64,000 bases of DNA from CBDCUW01 sp963734865. GTDB lineage: Bacteria; Planctomycetota; Planctomycetia; Pirellulales; Pirellulaceae. Both the position numbers and the translations under genes were made by a program. Each line of letters opens with the position of its first letter. Within the stretch, counting starts at the first letter, position 1. The notes beneath the pieces are model-generated. The model made no database searches. It was not told the origin of the DNA and worked only from the letters and a program-made list of their open reading frames with translations. The stretch covers positions 171,432-235,431 of the forward strand of contig CAVTIV010000010.1 of NCBI GenBank assembly GCA_963734865.1, written 5' to 3'. This document shows, piece after piece, positions 18,154-27,024 of this stretch.

Positions 18154-19539
18154 CTATTGGTTCGCCGCATGGCTTAGCATGCAGTCGCTGACCGTGACGT
18201 TGTTGTCTTCCTCGATCCAAATCGAAATGCCGTCTGCTCCCTCGCGGTCGTCCCGAATCAGACAATCCGAGACGCGACTATTGGATACGTCATCCAGCAG
18301 CAATCCGCATCGACCATAATCAACAATGGTACATCCAGTCACGTTGAAGCGATTGCATCGCCGCACCACCATTGCCGCTTCACCATCAACAATTCCCGAA
18401 ATGTGATTGGCGCTGATCGTGCAATCATCGGAATCAATGAACAGCAATCCCAGTCGCGCGTCCGCTCCATCGCCGTAGTGATATCGCGGATTGCGGTCGA
18501 ATACGTTGCCCGTTAGGACAACGTTCTGGCAACCGTCCACAACCAGGTTGCGTTCGTATCCCTTCCAAATCGTGTTGCCCGTGATCGCGACGCCTCGCGC
18601 ATTTTGAATGACAACGTTCAGCTGGACGTCTGACAGCACATTGTTGGCGATCGTGATGTTGCCGTGACGCAGCTCGTCGGTAAATTCACGCTTGGTCGAC
18701 TGGCCATTGAATCGAATGTTGGCGGATTCTGGCGAGTCGTGTGAATGTTGGATCGTGCATCCGACAATCGCTACTTCACCGATTGAACTGCGGCTCGAAT
18801 CGAGCAGAATGTTTGCCGTCGGTTGCGATCCGGGGCCGCCCATGTTGGCTTCGATATCACAGCTGCCGATCTGCAGATTTCGAATCTCGCTATCGCGCGC
18901 CACAACGCCGCCGCCGTCGTTGTAGCTGATGTGGCAGTTGGCGATATTGATTTGATGCAGGTTCAGGTGATCCATGAACACTCCAATCCCTTGATTGTCG
19001 TAAATGTGACATTCAGAAAGCGTCACGTTGCGATTTCGATTGACCAGGTGAATGCCGTGCAGGCACTCCCGAACCACGACACGTGTCAACGTCAATTGCA
19101 TCGTGCCCGACGCCTCGATTCCACAAGCATCGGGATGGTTGCCAACGATATCGATTCCATCGACCATCGGCGTGTGCTGTCGATTCCAAACGTTGCTGTT
19201 GACCGTTGTCGGTGATGCGGTCCCCTCATGCGTACCGATAAATCGAAATGCCGGCCCCGGTCCGTCCATCACAATCCGGGCAACGCCCCCACCGTGAATC
19301 GACGTGTTGGTGACCTTGTCCAGCTCGATCACGATCGGCTTGGTGATGCGGTAGATACCTTTGCTGAACAGGATTTCGCCACGTTTGGCGTCGACCGCGC
19401 GTTGAACTGCCGTCGTGTTATCGGTTTTACCGTCACCAATGAATCCTGTCCCTGTATCCTGCGCTCTCAGTTGCACGTCTTGCGAAAATAGAATGCCGCC
19501 AAGAATCAACGTGATCGAAAGCGTGACGGAATGTCTCAT
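18154..19539 (-). CDS. Secreted right-handed beta-helix protein
   Basis: The start is the ATG at 19539 (MRHSVTLSITLILGG), giving a Sec signal and 461 residues. The mature N-terminus DTGTGFIGDGKTDNTTAVQRAVDA is the pectate_lyase_3 (glycosyl hydrolase 28-like) opening. It is followed by many ~22-24 residue coils such as LTGNVFDRN, ITGNTIWKG and VSDCLIRDD, characteristic of a parallel beta-helix. Such proteins are polysaccharide lyases, hydrolases or C5-epimerases. No catalytic triad can be named from sequence alone. It is the last gene of the TctCB-TctA-sulfatase unit, 51 bp after the sulfatase, which points to a sulfated or uronate-containing glycan. Confidence 0.85.
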   Translation of the reverse strand: MRHSVTLSITLILGGILFSQDVQLRAQDTGTGFIGDGKTDNTTAVQRAVDAKRGEILFSKGIYRITKPIVIELDKVTNTSIHGGGVARIVMDGPGPAFRFIGTHEGTASPTTVNSNVWNRQHTPMVDGIDIVGNHPDACGIEASGTMQLTLTRVVVRECLHGIHLVNRNRNVTLSECHIYDNQGIGVFMDHLNLHQINIANCHISYNDGGGVVARDSEIRNLQIGSCDIEANMGGPGSQPTANILLDSSRSSIGEVAIVGCTIQHSHDSPESANIRFNGQSTKREFTDELRHGNITIANNVLSDVQLNVVIQNARGVAITGNTIWKGYERNLVVDGCQNVVLTGNVFDRNPRYHYGDGADARLGLLFIDSDDCTISANHISGIVDGEAAMVVRRCNRFNVTGCTIVDYGRCGLLLDDVSNSRVSDCLIRDDREGADGISIWIEEDNNVTVSDCMLSHAANQ

Positions 19540-19590
19540 GGCGCATCCTGTTGGAAAGTGATTCGGTTGCGACGGATCGCAATTACACAA

Positions 19591-20994
19591 TTACATCGGC
19601 GCGATTCGCCGCGATCCCATGTCGGTCGTTAACACAACGTGGGCATCAAACGCCTCGCGAATCAACTGGTTCTTGACGGTTTGGTACGCCGGATCGTCCC
19701 AGCGGTCTTCAAATTCCCAGGGGTCGGTGTCCAGTTCGTACAGCTCGCCAATTCGCTTGTCATGGTACATGCACAGTTTGTGTTTTTCCGTGCGGTACAT
19801 CGTTGCGAATGTTCCGCTACCACCGGTGAATTGCGGATCGAGAGCATCGAAATACTCGCTCCGCACGAAAGTCCGCAGTACCCCCGGATCCGGATCACCG
19901 CGGAGGATCGGCAGCAAACTGTTGCCCTGCATGTAGTCGGGACATTCGAGCCCGGCCAGTTCCATCAATGTGGAGGTTAGATCCAATAATTCGACCAACC
20001 CATCGCTGGTCAGACCACACTCGAATTGCCGCGGCCAGGAAAAAATCAGCGGCACCCGCACCAGCCCCTCGTAGAAGCGACAGCCTTTGAACATCAGGCC
20101 GTGATCCCCCAACGCCTCGCCATGATCGCTGGTAAAAATGATCGCCGTGTTTTCACGCTGGCCGCTACGATCGAGCGCTCGAAGAATGCGGGCAAATTGG
20201 TCATCGATCTGGGCGATCATGGCATAGTACAACGCCTGAACTCGAAACGCATCATGATCCTGGGGCGATCGCACTTCGTCCTGAAAATCGATTGCCGCCA
20301 GCTTCGCTTGATGCACCAAATCGGAAGGCCGGAAATGTGGTCCCGGCATCCTCGCCGGATCAAACCGGTCGGCATACACCTTGGGCGGAATGAATGGCGG
20401 ATGAGGATCGTAGATGTTGACATTCAATAGCCATGGTCGATCTGGGTTCCGCTCTGCCGAGATGAAATCGATTGAGCATTCGGTCGCCCAAGTCGTTTGG
20501 TGCATCTCCGGCGAAACGCGATCCGACGTCGCTCGCATCGCCTCCAAGTCACCACCTTTCGCACGGACCCAATCCGCATAGTGATGGCCCTCGGACCAGT
20601 CGTCTCGGGGAGCGTGGCTGAATTGCCAATACGAGAATCCGTCATCGATTCGCGGCTCCGTGCGATGACCGGAACTCTGCAAATGAAACTTTCCGATCAA
20701 TCCACATTCGTATCCCGAATCCGCGATCAGTTTCGTGATCACCGGCGGATAACTGGGAAAGCTCTCATTACCGTTTCGCGTATTGTGAACCCGCGATGGG
20801 TACATCCCCGTCATGAAGCTTGATCGACTGGGGGTGCAAATCGGGCTCTGGCAAAACGCGTGAGTGAACGCGACGCCATCGCGGACCAACGAATCAAGCG
20901 TCGGCGTCACGACGGAAGAATTACCCAGCGCGCCGATCGTGTCAAAACGCTGCTGGTCAGTGCAGTACCACAGAATGTTGGGTCGGCCAGTCAT
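19591..20994 (-). CDS. Type I sulfatase
   Basis: The start is the ATG at 20994 (MTGRPNILWYCTDQQR); the in-frame TTG at 21000 is less likely. The protein has 467 residues. The sulfatase signature CTPSR (Cys53-Arg57) carries the Cys converted to formylglycine. N-terminal TDQQR and the later TSDHGEALGDHG provide metal-binding Asp/His residues. No signal peptide is evident, so it may be cytoplasmic, unlike most planctomycete sulfatases, and would then act on imported substrate. This fits its place in an operon with a tripartite transporter and a beta-helix protein. The exact substrate is unknown. Confidence 0.93.
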   Translation of the reverse strand: MTGRPNILWYCTDQQRFDTIGALGNSSVVTPTLDSLVRDGVAFTHAFCQSPICTPSRSSFMTGMYPSRVHNTRNGNESFPSYPPVITKLIADSGYECGLIGKFHLQSSGHRTEPRIDDGFSYWQFSHAPRDDWSEGHHYADWVRAKGGDLEAMRATSDRVSPEMHQTTWATECSIDFISAERNPDRPWLLNVNIYDPHPPFIPPKVYADRFDPARMPGPHFRPSDLVHQAKLAAIDFQDEVRSPQDHDAFRVQALYYAMIAQIDDQFARILRALDRSGQRENTAIIFTSDHGEALGDHGLMFKGCRFYEGLVRVPLIFSWPRQFECGLTSDGLVELLDLTSTLMELAGLECPDYMQGNSLLPILRGDPDPGVLRTFVRSEYFDALDPQFTGGSGTFATMYRTEKHKLCMYHDKRIGELYELDTDPWEFEDRWDDPAYQTVKNQLIREAFDAHVVLTTDMGSRRIAPM

Positions 20995-21051
20995 GGGCAA
21001 TAGTTTAGCATGCCGCCCAACCGTGCGCCGTCAATCACCCCGCCGGCTTCA

Positions 21052-22542
21052 CTAGGGTTCGATGAATTCGCGGGTCACTCGTCGTGGCCCCCACAGCGTC
21101 CAAGCAAGAATTCCGGCGGCCAATAGACAGAACGAAGCCGAAATCGGTCCAGTTATCAGTGGCAGAAAACTGCCGTCGCTTTGCATCAAACCCGCGCTGA
21201 GGTGTTCCTCGCCAATCGGTGCAAGCACGAATCCGATCACAAATGGCGCCAGCGGCATCCGCAGACGTTCGATGACAAAACCGACGACACCGAACCCCAA
21301 CATCACCCAAACGTCAAAAACTCGATTGGCAAGTGCATACGAACCGATCACACAGAACGTCAATACGGCCGGAATCAGCAACCAAGGGGGCACCTCGATC
21401 AACCTGGCGATCCAAACTGCCGTCAATCGCATCAGCGCGTAAACGAACAAGTTTGCCAGTAGCAACGTGACCATGATCGTGTGTACCGACAGCGGGTTTT
21501 GCTCCATCAGCAGCGGACCGGGTTGCAATCCATGAATCACCAATGCTCCCAACAAGATCGCATCGATCACGCTGCCAGGAATCCCCATCGCGATCAGCGG
21601 TATCAATGCGCCACCGATCGTTGCGTTGTTCGCAGACTCCGACGCGACAATCCCCTCCTCGCTGCCAGTACCAAAGAGTTCCGGTGTCTTCGAGGCATTC
21701 TTCGCGGCCGAATATGCCATCGCGGATCCAATGTTGGCGCCGATCCCTGGCAAGATTCCGATCGCGGTCCCGATAAAGGACGACCGCAACAAGTTGACCC
21801 AATGATCCTGCCAGCGAATCGGCCCAAGCACAACGGACTGCCGATTGCTGCCGATGCGATCGGTGATTCGTTCCACCATCAAACAGTCACGAATCACCTG
21901 GTTGACAGCGAACAAACCGATCAGCACCGGCAACAACTTGAATCCGTCGTCCAATTCATGAATTCCCAACGTCCATCGTGTGACCCCCGTCGCCGGCGAT
22001 CCGCCCGGCATGGCGGCCAGGATCCCCAGAAAACCGGAAAGCAGACCGACGATTGGCGAACTGTCGCCCACCGAGGCGATCAGAACCAGCGAAACCAGCA
22101 CCAGCGAAAAGAACTCAAACGGACCGAACATCAACGACCAGTGCGCCATCGGGGCCGCCAACGTTACCAAGAACCCCCAGGCAATCATGCCGCCAATGAA
22201 CGAAGCACCAATGCCCAGGCCCAACGCCCGGCCCGCTTCGCCTCTTTGGGCCATCGGGTATCCATCAAGCGTCGTCATGATCGATGCAGGCGTGCCGGGA
22301 ATCCGCATCAATGTGGCCGTGATCAACCCGCCGCTAATGCTTCCCACGTACATCGAGACCAGCAGCACCAACGCGTGTTCACCACTCATCGAAAAGGTCA
22401 GTGGCAACGACAATGCGATCAACATCGCACCGGTTAAACCGGGAATCGCCCCAACCATGACGCCCAGAAACGAACCGACCACGACCAACGCCAGCGACGT
22501 TGGCGTGACCATCAAATCAAAAACGGGACCGAGATCGGGCAT
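21052..22542 (-). CDS. tctA: TctA-family large permease of a tripartite tricarboxylate transporter
   Basis: A 496-residue protein with about a dozen membrane helices. The N-terminal motif GVMVGAIPGLTGAMLIALSLPLTFSM and the duplicate IGILPGIGANIGSAMAYSAAKN are hallmarks of the TctA/DUF112 permease. ALVSMYVGSISGGLITATLMRIPGTPAS is also typical. TctA forms the transport channel and works with TctB and the binding protein TctC, which here are fused in the gene just upstream (19 bp gap). Substrates of this class are carboxylates, including citrate, dicarboxylates and sugar acids. The downstream sulfatase suggests an acidic sugar derivative. Confidence 0.95.
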   Translation of the reverse strand: MPDLGPVFDLMVTPTSLALVVVGSFLGVMVGAIPGLTGAMLIALSLPLTFSMSGEHALVLLVSMYVGSISGGLITATLMRIPGTPASIMTTLDGYPMAQRGEAGRALGLGIGASFIGGMIAWGFLVTLAAPMAHWSLMFGPFEFFSLVLVSLVLIASVGDSSPIVGLLSGFLGILAAMPGGSPATGVTRWTLGIHELDDGFKLLPVLIGLFAVNQVIRDCLMVERITDRIGSNRQSVVLGPIRWQDHWVNLLRSSFIGTAIGILPGIGANIGSAMAYSAAKNASKTPELFGTGSEEGIVASESANNATIGGALIPLIAMGIPGSVIDAILLGALVIHGLQPGPLLMEQNPLSVHTIMVTLLLANLFVYALMRLTAVWIARLIEVPPWLLIPAVLTFCVIGSYALANRVFDVWVMLGFGVVGFVIERLRMPLAPFVIGFVLAPIGEEHLSAGLMQSDGSFLPLITGPISASFCLLAAGILAWTLWGPRRVTREFIEP

Positions 22543-22561
22543 TCGCGGTGGTTTCCGGTGA

Positions 22562-23911
22562 TCAGGGAAGATCCACGACCAAGACTTGAGTGAACAGATA
22601 GTGGACTCCGACGCTCAATAATAGTGCAACGCATCCGAGCAGCGACAACAGCCGTGTCAAAGAAACCCGAGATCCCGCCATCGCGGCGGAATACCGAGCG
22701 ATCGAGATGCCGACCGCGAAGACAAAGCAGACGGTCAGCACGCGAAAGCCGATCGCTGTGAATTGTAAACCGAGCACGTAAACGACCGTGATCAAGATCA
22801 CCGAAAGTGACGACAACAAGCCGCGGAAAGAAATAGGATCCTGCTCGCCGGTCATCCGCCGGTCGCCGCGCGACCGATACCAAACGAGTAGCGAGAGCAC
22901 AAGAACGATGGCTGCGGTGATCATCGGAAAGTTGGGCAGACTGTCGATCGGGCGCGATGCGACGACCGCGATTCGATCCGTTCGCTCTCGGATCTCGGCT
23001 TCCAGTTCTGCTCCCCTCAAAAACCGCGGGTCCATTCGCATCTGTGCCAGCTTCGTTCGCACCGGTTCACTGTTCATCGCCCGTTCAACGGCAGAGGCGA
23101 TGACGTTGATCGGCTCGGCAGCGGTACCCTTGGGAGCCCACCAAAACTGCATGTTCTGGCTGATCACATCGAATCCCTGCTCACGCGCCGTCGCAACGCT
23201 GGGCAGGTCTGGATGACGTTGTTCCCCCAACAACGCCAGCGCTCGAATTCCCGAGTCACGGAATTGAATGTATTCCGCGATCGAAAACGCGGAAACGTCA
23301 ACGTGATTGCCCTTCAACGCGGCGAACCGCTTTGCCCCGCCCCCTGTCTGTGTGTAGCGAAACCTCGCCCCCGGTTTTTGTTGTTCGAGCATCAATCCGG
23401 CGAAGTGACTCGGCGCGCCGATGTTGGCCGCGAACACGATCTCGCCGGGGCGACGTTCCGCGTCGTTCATCAATTCCGATAGATCTCGATACGGTGAGTC
23501 CTCGGCGACCGTGACCACCTGGGCCGCGTCGCCCGATCCGGCGATCGCCTCGAACGCTTCCGGTCCATAAGACGACTGGCCGGAGAATTTTGCCGTGATG
23601 ATCCCATCGTGCAGAAGCAGGATCGTGTACCCGTCTGGCCGAGCGTTCTTGACTCGGCGACTGCCGATCGTCCCACCCGCGCCGGGGACGTTGATGATCA
23701 CCAACGGCTGCGGCAATAGGTTTTCTCGTTCGATCGCCAATTGAAGGATGCGACCGAAACTGTCACTCCCGCCTCCAGCAGCGAACGGCACGATGACCTT
23801 GATCGGCCGCTGGGGAAACGAATTCGATTCGCGGTCGCGCCGATCACAGCCAGCGACGACCGCCATCCACAATAAGACAGCAGCGACGATCGTTCCGCGA
23901 GGTTTTCTCAT
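22562..23911 (-). CDS. TctC-TctB fusion: lipoprotein-type binding protein joined to the small membrane subunit
   Basis: A 449-residue protein. The N-terminus has a lipobox ending at Cys22 (MAVVAGC). Residues ~35-325 are a Bug/TctC-type solute-binding domain: RPIKVIVPFAAGGGSDSFGR, VINVPGAGGTIGSRRVKNARPDGYTIL and GEIVFAANIGAPSHFAG are family landmarks. After residue ~325 there are four hydrophobic helices of the TctB small subunit, starting ITAAIVLVLSLLVWYRS. The normal arrangement is three separate proteins, so a TctC-TctB fusion is unusual. The lipid anchor plus membrane part would tether the binding domain beside TctA. This is the first gene of the operon. Confidence 0.88.
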   Translation of the reverse strand: MRKPRGTIVAAVLLWMAVVAGCDRRDRESNSFPQRPIKVIVPFAAGGGSDSFGRILQLAIERENLLPQPLVIINVPGAGGTIGSRRVKNARPDGYTILLLHDGIITAKFSGQSSYGPEAFEAIAGSGDAAQVVTVAEDSPYRDLSELMNDAERRPGEIVFAANIGAPSHFAGLMLEQQKPGARFRYTQTGGGAKRFAALKGNHVDVSAFSIAEYIQFRDSGIRALALLGEQRHPDLPSVATAREQGFDVISQNMQFWWAPKGTAAEPINVIASAVERAMNSEPVRTKLAQMRMDPRFLRGAELEAEIRERTDRIAVVASRPIDSLPNFPMITAAIVLVLSLLVWYRSRGDRRMTGEQDPISFRGLLSSLSVILITVVYVLGLQFTAIGFRVLTVCFVFAVGISIARYSAAMAGSRVSLTRLLSLLGCVALLLSVGVHYLFTQVLVVDLP

Positions 23912-24060
23912 TGAATGCTTGATGGTAGCGAAAATACGAATTCAACGCGAATATCTTCTCCGATCCCCGTTCCCCACACCAGGACGCCGGACGATTACAT
24001 TGACGGGTGTCAGCTTCTGTTGCGCACCTCACCAGGAATCCACCCCCAGGGAGAATCACG

Positions 24061-24987
24061 ATGCCCCGAGCTTACTACGCCCCGTTGATCATCGTTTCGC
24101 TTGTTTGCCTGATCCCGAATCATGCGTTGTCGGACGAAACGGACAAAGATGATGGCAAGCTGCGAATCATCTGTTTCGGCGCGCATCCCGACGATGCGGA
24201 ATACAAAAGTGGTGGATCTGCCGCGCTGTGGGCCGAGCGGGGCCATCATGTCAAACTTGTCTCGGTGACCAACGGTGACATCGGCCACTGGGCAATGGCG
24301 GGCGGCCCGCTGGCAATACGGCGGACTGCCGAATCGGCAGAGGTCGCAAAACGATTGGGCGTGGAATCCGAAGTGCTGGATATCCACGACGGCGAGCTAT
24401 TGCCTACCTTGGAAAATCGCAGAACGATCACGCGACTGATCCGCGAGTGGAACGCCGACATCGTGATCGCACATCGACCGTGGGACTATCATCCCGACCA
24501 CCGGTACGTGGGGGTGCTGGTTCAGGATGCGGCATTCATGGTTACCGTTCCGTTTTTCCTGCCCAGCACGCCGGCGCTCAAAAACAATCCGGTTTTCCTT
24601 TACTCCAGCGATCGATTTCAGAAACCCTATCCGTTCGAAGCGGACATCGCCGTGTCGATCGATTCTGTTTTCGACAAGAAAGTCCACGCACTGACCGCCC
24701 TGGTTTCTCAAACATTCGAAGGAGGCGCTCTGGGCAGTGCCGAGGCAGCCGCACAGGCACCGCCGGAATCCCAAGCCGAACTTCGTGAACAGTGGCTCAA
24801 GGAACGATGGGAAAGGCGAGCAAGTGCCGAGGCCAAACAATCTCGCGATGCACTCGTTCGCTGGTATGGCGAACAGAAAGCTGATGAGATCGCATATGCC
24901 GAAGCATTTGAGATTTGCGAATACGGCCGACAACCAAGCGACGACGAAATCCGCGAATTGTTTCCCTTTCTGCCGCCGGCGAAGTAG
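24061..24987 (+). CDS. Secreted PIG-L/LmbE-family deacetylase
   Basis: The start is the ATG at 24061 (MPRAYYAPLIIVSLVCLIPNHALS), a Sec signal peptide. The zinc motif AHPDDAE is at residues 41-47, and a second His-containing motif reads HRPWDYHPDHRYVG. These features define the PIG-L deacetylase family, which removes N-acetyl groups from GlcNAc-like sugars. The signal peptide places it outside the cytoplasm, where it may act on polysaccharide-derived amino sugars. It is transcribed divergently from the Tct operon; shared regulation is possible but not shown. Length is 308 residues. Confidence 0.92.
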   Translation: MPRAYYAPLIIVSLVCLIPNHALSDETDKDDGKLRIICFGAHPDDAEYKSGGSAALWAERGHHVKLVSVTNGDIGHWAMAGGPLAIRRTAESAEVAKRLGVESEVLDIHDGELLPTLENRRTITRLIREWNADIVIAHRPWDYHPDHRYVGVLVQDAAFMVTVPFFLPSTPALKNNPVFLYSSDRFQKPYPFEADIAVSIDSVFDKKVHALTALVSQTFEGGALGSAEAAAQAPPESQAELREQWLKERWERRASAEAKQSRDALVRWYGEQKADEIAYAEAFEICEYGRQPSDDEIRELFPFLPPAK

Positions 24988-25023
24988 ATCGTTCGGCTGC
25001 TGACCCCGATCGCAGTGAAAGAC

Positions 25024-25431
25024 ATGGCGAGGTATTTCTTGACCGCCAATGACCCTTTCCGTCCGCCCGCCACGATCGACGTCGATGGACGCTCTGGGCG
25101 CCCGACTCCGGTTTCGTTGACCTTGGGTTTGACGCTTTGGTCAACGCTCGCGGTCGCGCATCTGCTGGCCTACTTGTATCTGAAACCGATTTTCGTTGAC
25201 CTCGATGTCAAGCTCCCCGTATTGACTCGCTGGCTGTTTCACCCGATGGCGTTGGTCATGTTTTTTACCATCGCCCTCGCCGTCTTGCTGAGCGGAAAGA
25301 TGACAGAAAACCTCAGGCAACGACAACGTATCGGCAAGTTGGCGCTTGTATTGGGTATTCTCACGCTGGCCACCTGGGTGGCGGCGATCATCCTCCCCGT
25401 GTTTTCACTATGGAATGCGTTGTCATCATGA
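25024..25431 (+). CDS. Small membrane protein of unknown function
   Basis: The start is taken at the ATG at 25024 (MARYFLTANDP); a GTG at 25015 is also in frame. The 135-residue product has three hydrophobic helices near the middle and C-terminus (LTLWSTLAVAHLLAYLYL, ALVMFFTIALAVLLS, LALVLGILTLATWVAAIIL). A loop with FVDLDVKLPVLTRW separates the first two. This loop resembles the type IV pilus inner-membrane or PulF-like small-protein pattern (DL-V-LP), but the evidence is weak. It lies 36 bp after the deacetylase gene. Confidence 0.6.
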   Translation: MARYFLTANDPFRPPATIDVDGRSGRPTPVSLTLGLTLWSTLAVAHLLAYLYLKPIFVDLDVKLPVLTRWLFHPMALVMFFTIALAVLLSGKMTENLRQRQRIGKLALVLGILTLATWVAAIILPVFSLWNALSS

Positions 25432-25675
25432 TCGCTCGATTTGGACTCGGAAAGAAAACTCGGAGTTGCCTGAATTCAATAGGGAGATGAGCGGAACTCG
25501 GAGGGTTCTCGTGCGCCTTCCCAATCCCAAGCTCGATTGGAAGACCCACGAAGAATCCAACACCATCGGCTGGGCTGCCTGTCACCTCGCTTCGTTCCGT
25601 CGGGCAACTACAGTATCCTATTGGGATCGAAGACTGACGCCCGAATCCACCGAAATGAATGCCCCGAGGTAAACG

Positions 25676-26995
25676 ATGTCCGCCAAACCGCTCGGCCGCC
25701 GGACAATCTTGAAGAGCGCCGCCGCGTCGATTGCTGTGCCGATCCTCGACGCGATGCAAGCTCGCCGCGCCTGGGCCGCCGGGGCCAAACCCGAGGTGCC
25801 ATCGCGAATGCTGGTTGCCCATTTTGGAACCGGGATGAACATCCGCGAGTTCTTCCCCCCACAGACGGGCGAGAATTGCCAGCTGCCGCGCATCTTGAAA
25901 CCGCTGGAACCGTTCCGCAAGCGAATGACGGTGCTGTCCGGATTACAACTCGAGCATGGCGGCGGCCATACCGGTGACTACTCTTTTTTGACCGGCACCG
26001 AAGGCTGGACCTCCTCCGGCATCCAAGGCGGCATCTCGGCCGACCAAGTGGTGGCCAGCCAGGTGGGCCAGTCGACCCGCTTTCCTTCGCTGCAAATGTC
26101 GATCGAGCGGGGAACGAACTTTGGCAACCAAGGTTTGGCAACGTTGTCTTGGAGCGAAAATGGTATCCCGTTGGCCGCCGAGAACGACCCGCATGCGATC
26201 TTTGCCCGGTTGTTCCAAGTCGACGATGCCAGGCAAGCAAAGGCCAGAGACGAAGGGTTCACACGTCGCGGCAGCATCCTTGATCTTGTCCGTGACCAAG
26301 CCCAGTCGCTGCAAAGACAAGTCGGTCGCCGCGACCGACAAAAGCTGGACGAGTACTTTACCGCCGTGCGCGAAATCGAGCATCAACTGCAGCGCGACAT
26401 CGATTGGTCACAAAAGCCCAAACCGAATCCCAACTTAGTAGGGATCGGCAATTATTCGCAATCATTGACTCCCGATTCGCGCGAGTTCGATTACACCGTC
26501 TATCAAAAGTTGATGTACGATCTGATTGCCCTGGCTTACAACACCGATTCCACGCGAGTGATCACGTACAACGTTCGCCGCGAGCTTGCCGGTGGAACCT
26601 TTCCGGTTCATGGTGTCTCGAAAGGATTTCACGCGTTGACGCATCACAACAATGACCCCAAGAATCTGGACGAACTCGCGAAAGTCGACGAGATCAATAT
26701 GGGATTCTGGAACGGGTTTTTGAAGCGGCTCGAATCGATCGAACAAGCCGACGGTGGTAGTCTGTTGGACCACACCGTGCTGGCCTTTTCCAGCAGCGCC
26801 GGGATGGACCACTCGCGTGACAAACTGCCGACGGTTGTGTTCGGTGGCGAGGCTTTGGGGCTGCAACACAAAACGCACTTGCAAATGCCCGAGAAGACGC
26901 CACTGGCGCGGGTTTGGCATACGATGGCCGATGCGATGGGTGTGAAGATGGACACGCTGCAAGATAGTACCGGCGTGATTTCCCAATTGATCTGA
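25676..26995 (+). CDS. DUF1552 domain protein
   Basis: A 439-residue protein that starts at 25676 behind a good ribosome-binding site (GAGGT, about 5 bases upstream). The N-terminus GRRTILKSAAASIAVPILDAM is a Tat/Sec-like export signal. The remainder shows the DUF1552 course: RMLVAHFGTGMNIREFFP, VLSGLQLEHGGGHTGDYSFLTG, and a C-terminal part LLDHTVLAFSSSAGMDHSRDKLPTVVFGG. DUF1552 belongs to a planctomycete-enriched set of exported proteins related to DUF1501 and normally encoded next to a DUF1592 partner. Here the partner is present but one gene further on. The biochemical role is not established. Confidence 0.93.
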   Translation: MSAKPLGRRTILKSAAASIAVPILDAMQARRAWAAGAKPEVPSRMLVAHFGTGMNIREFFPPQTGENCQLPRILKPLEPFRKRMTVLSGLQLEHGGGHTGDYSFLTGTEGWTSSGIQGGISADQVVASQVGQSTRFPSLQMSIERGTNFGNQGLATLSWSENGIPLAAENDPHAIFARLFQVDDARQAKARDEGFTRRGSILDLVRDQAQSLQRQVGRRDRQKLDEYFTAVREIEHQLQRDIDWSQKPKPNPNLVGIGNYSQSLTPDSREFDYTVYQKLMYDLIALAYNTDSTRVITYNVRRELAGGTFPVHGVSKGFHALTHHNNDPKNLDELAKVDEINMGFWNGFLKRLESIEQADGGSLLDHTVLAFSSSAGMDHSRDKLPTVVFGGEALGLQHKTHLQMPEKTPLARVWHTMADAMGVKMDTLQDSTGVISQLI

Positions 26996-27024
26996 CGAAG
27001 CCGGCTATCTCTTCGACAAAACCC

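Noticed and set aside
21481..22437. Plus-strand 318-codon open frame opposite tctA
   Set aside because: Arg/Gln/His-rich antisense frame; tctA on the other strand has all family motifs.
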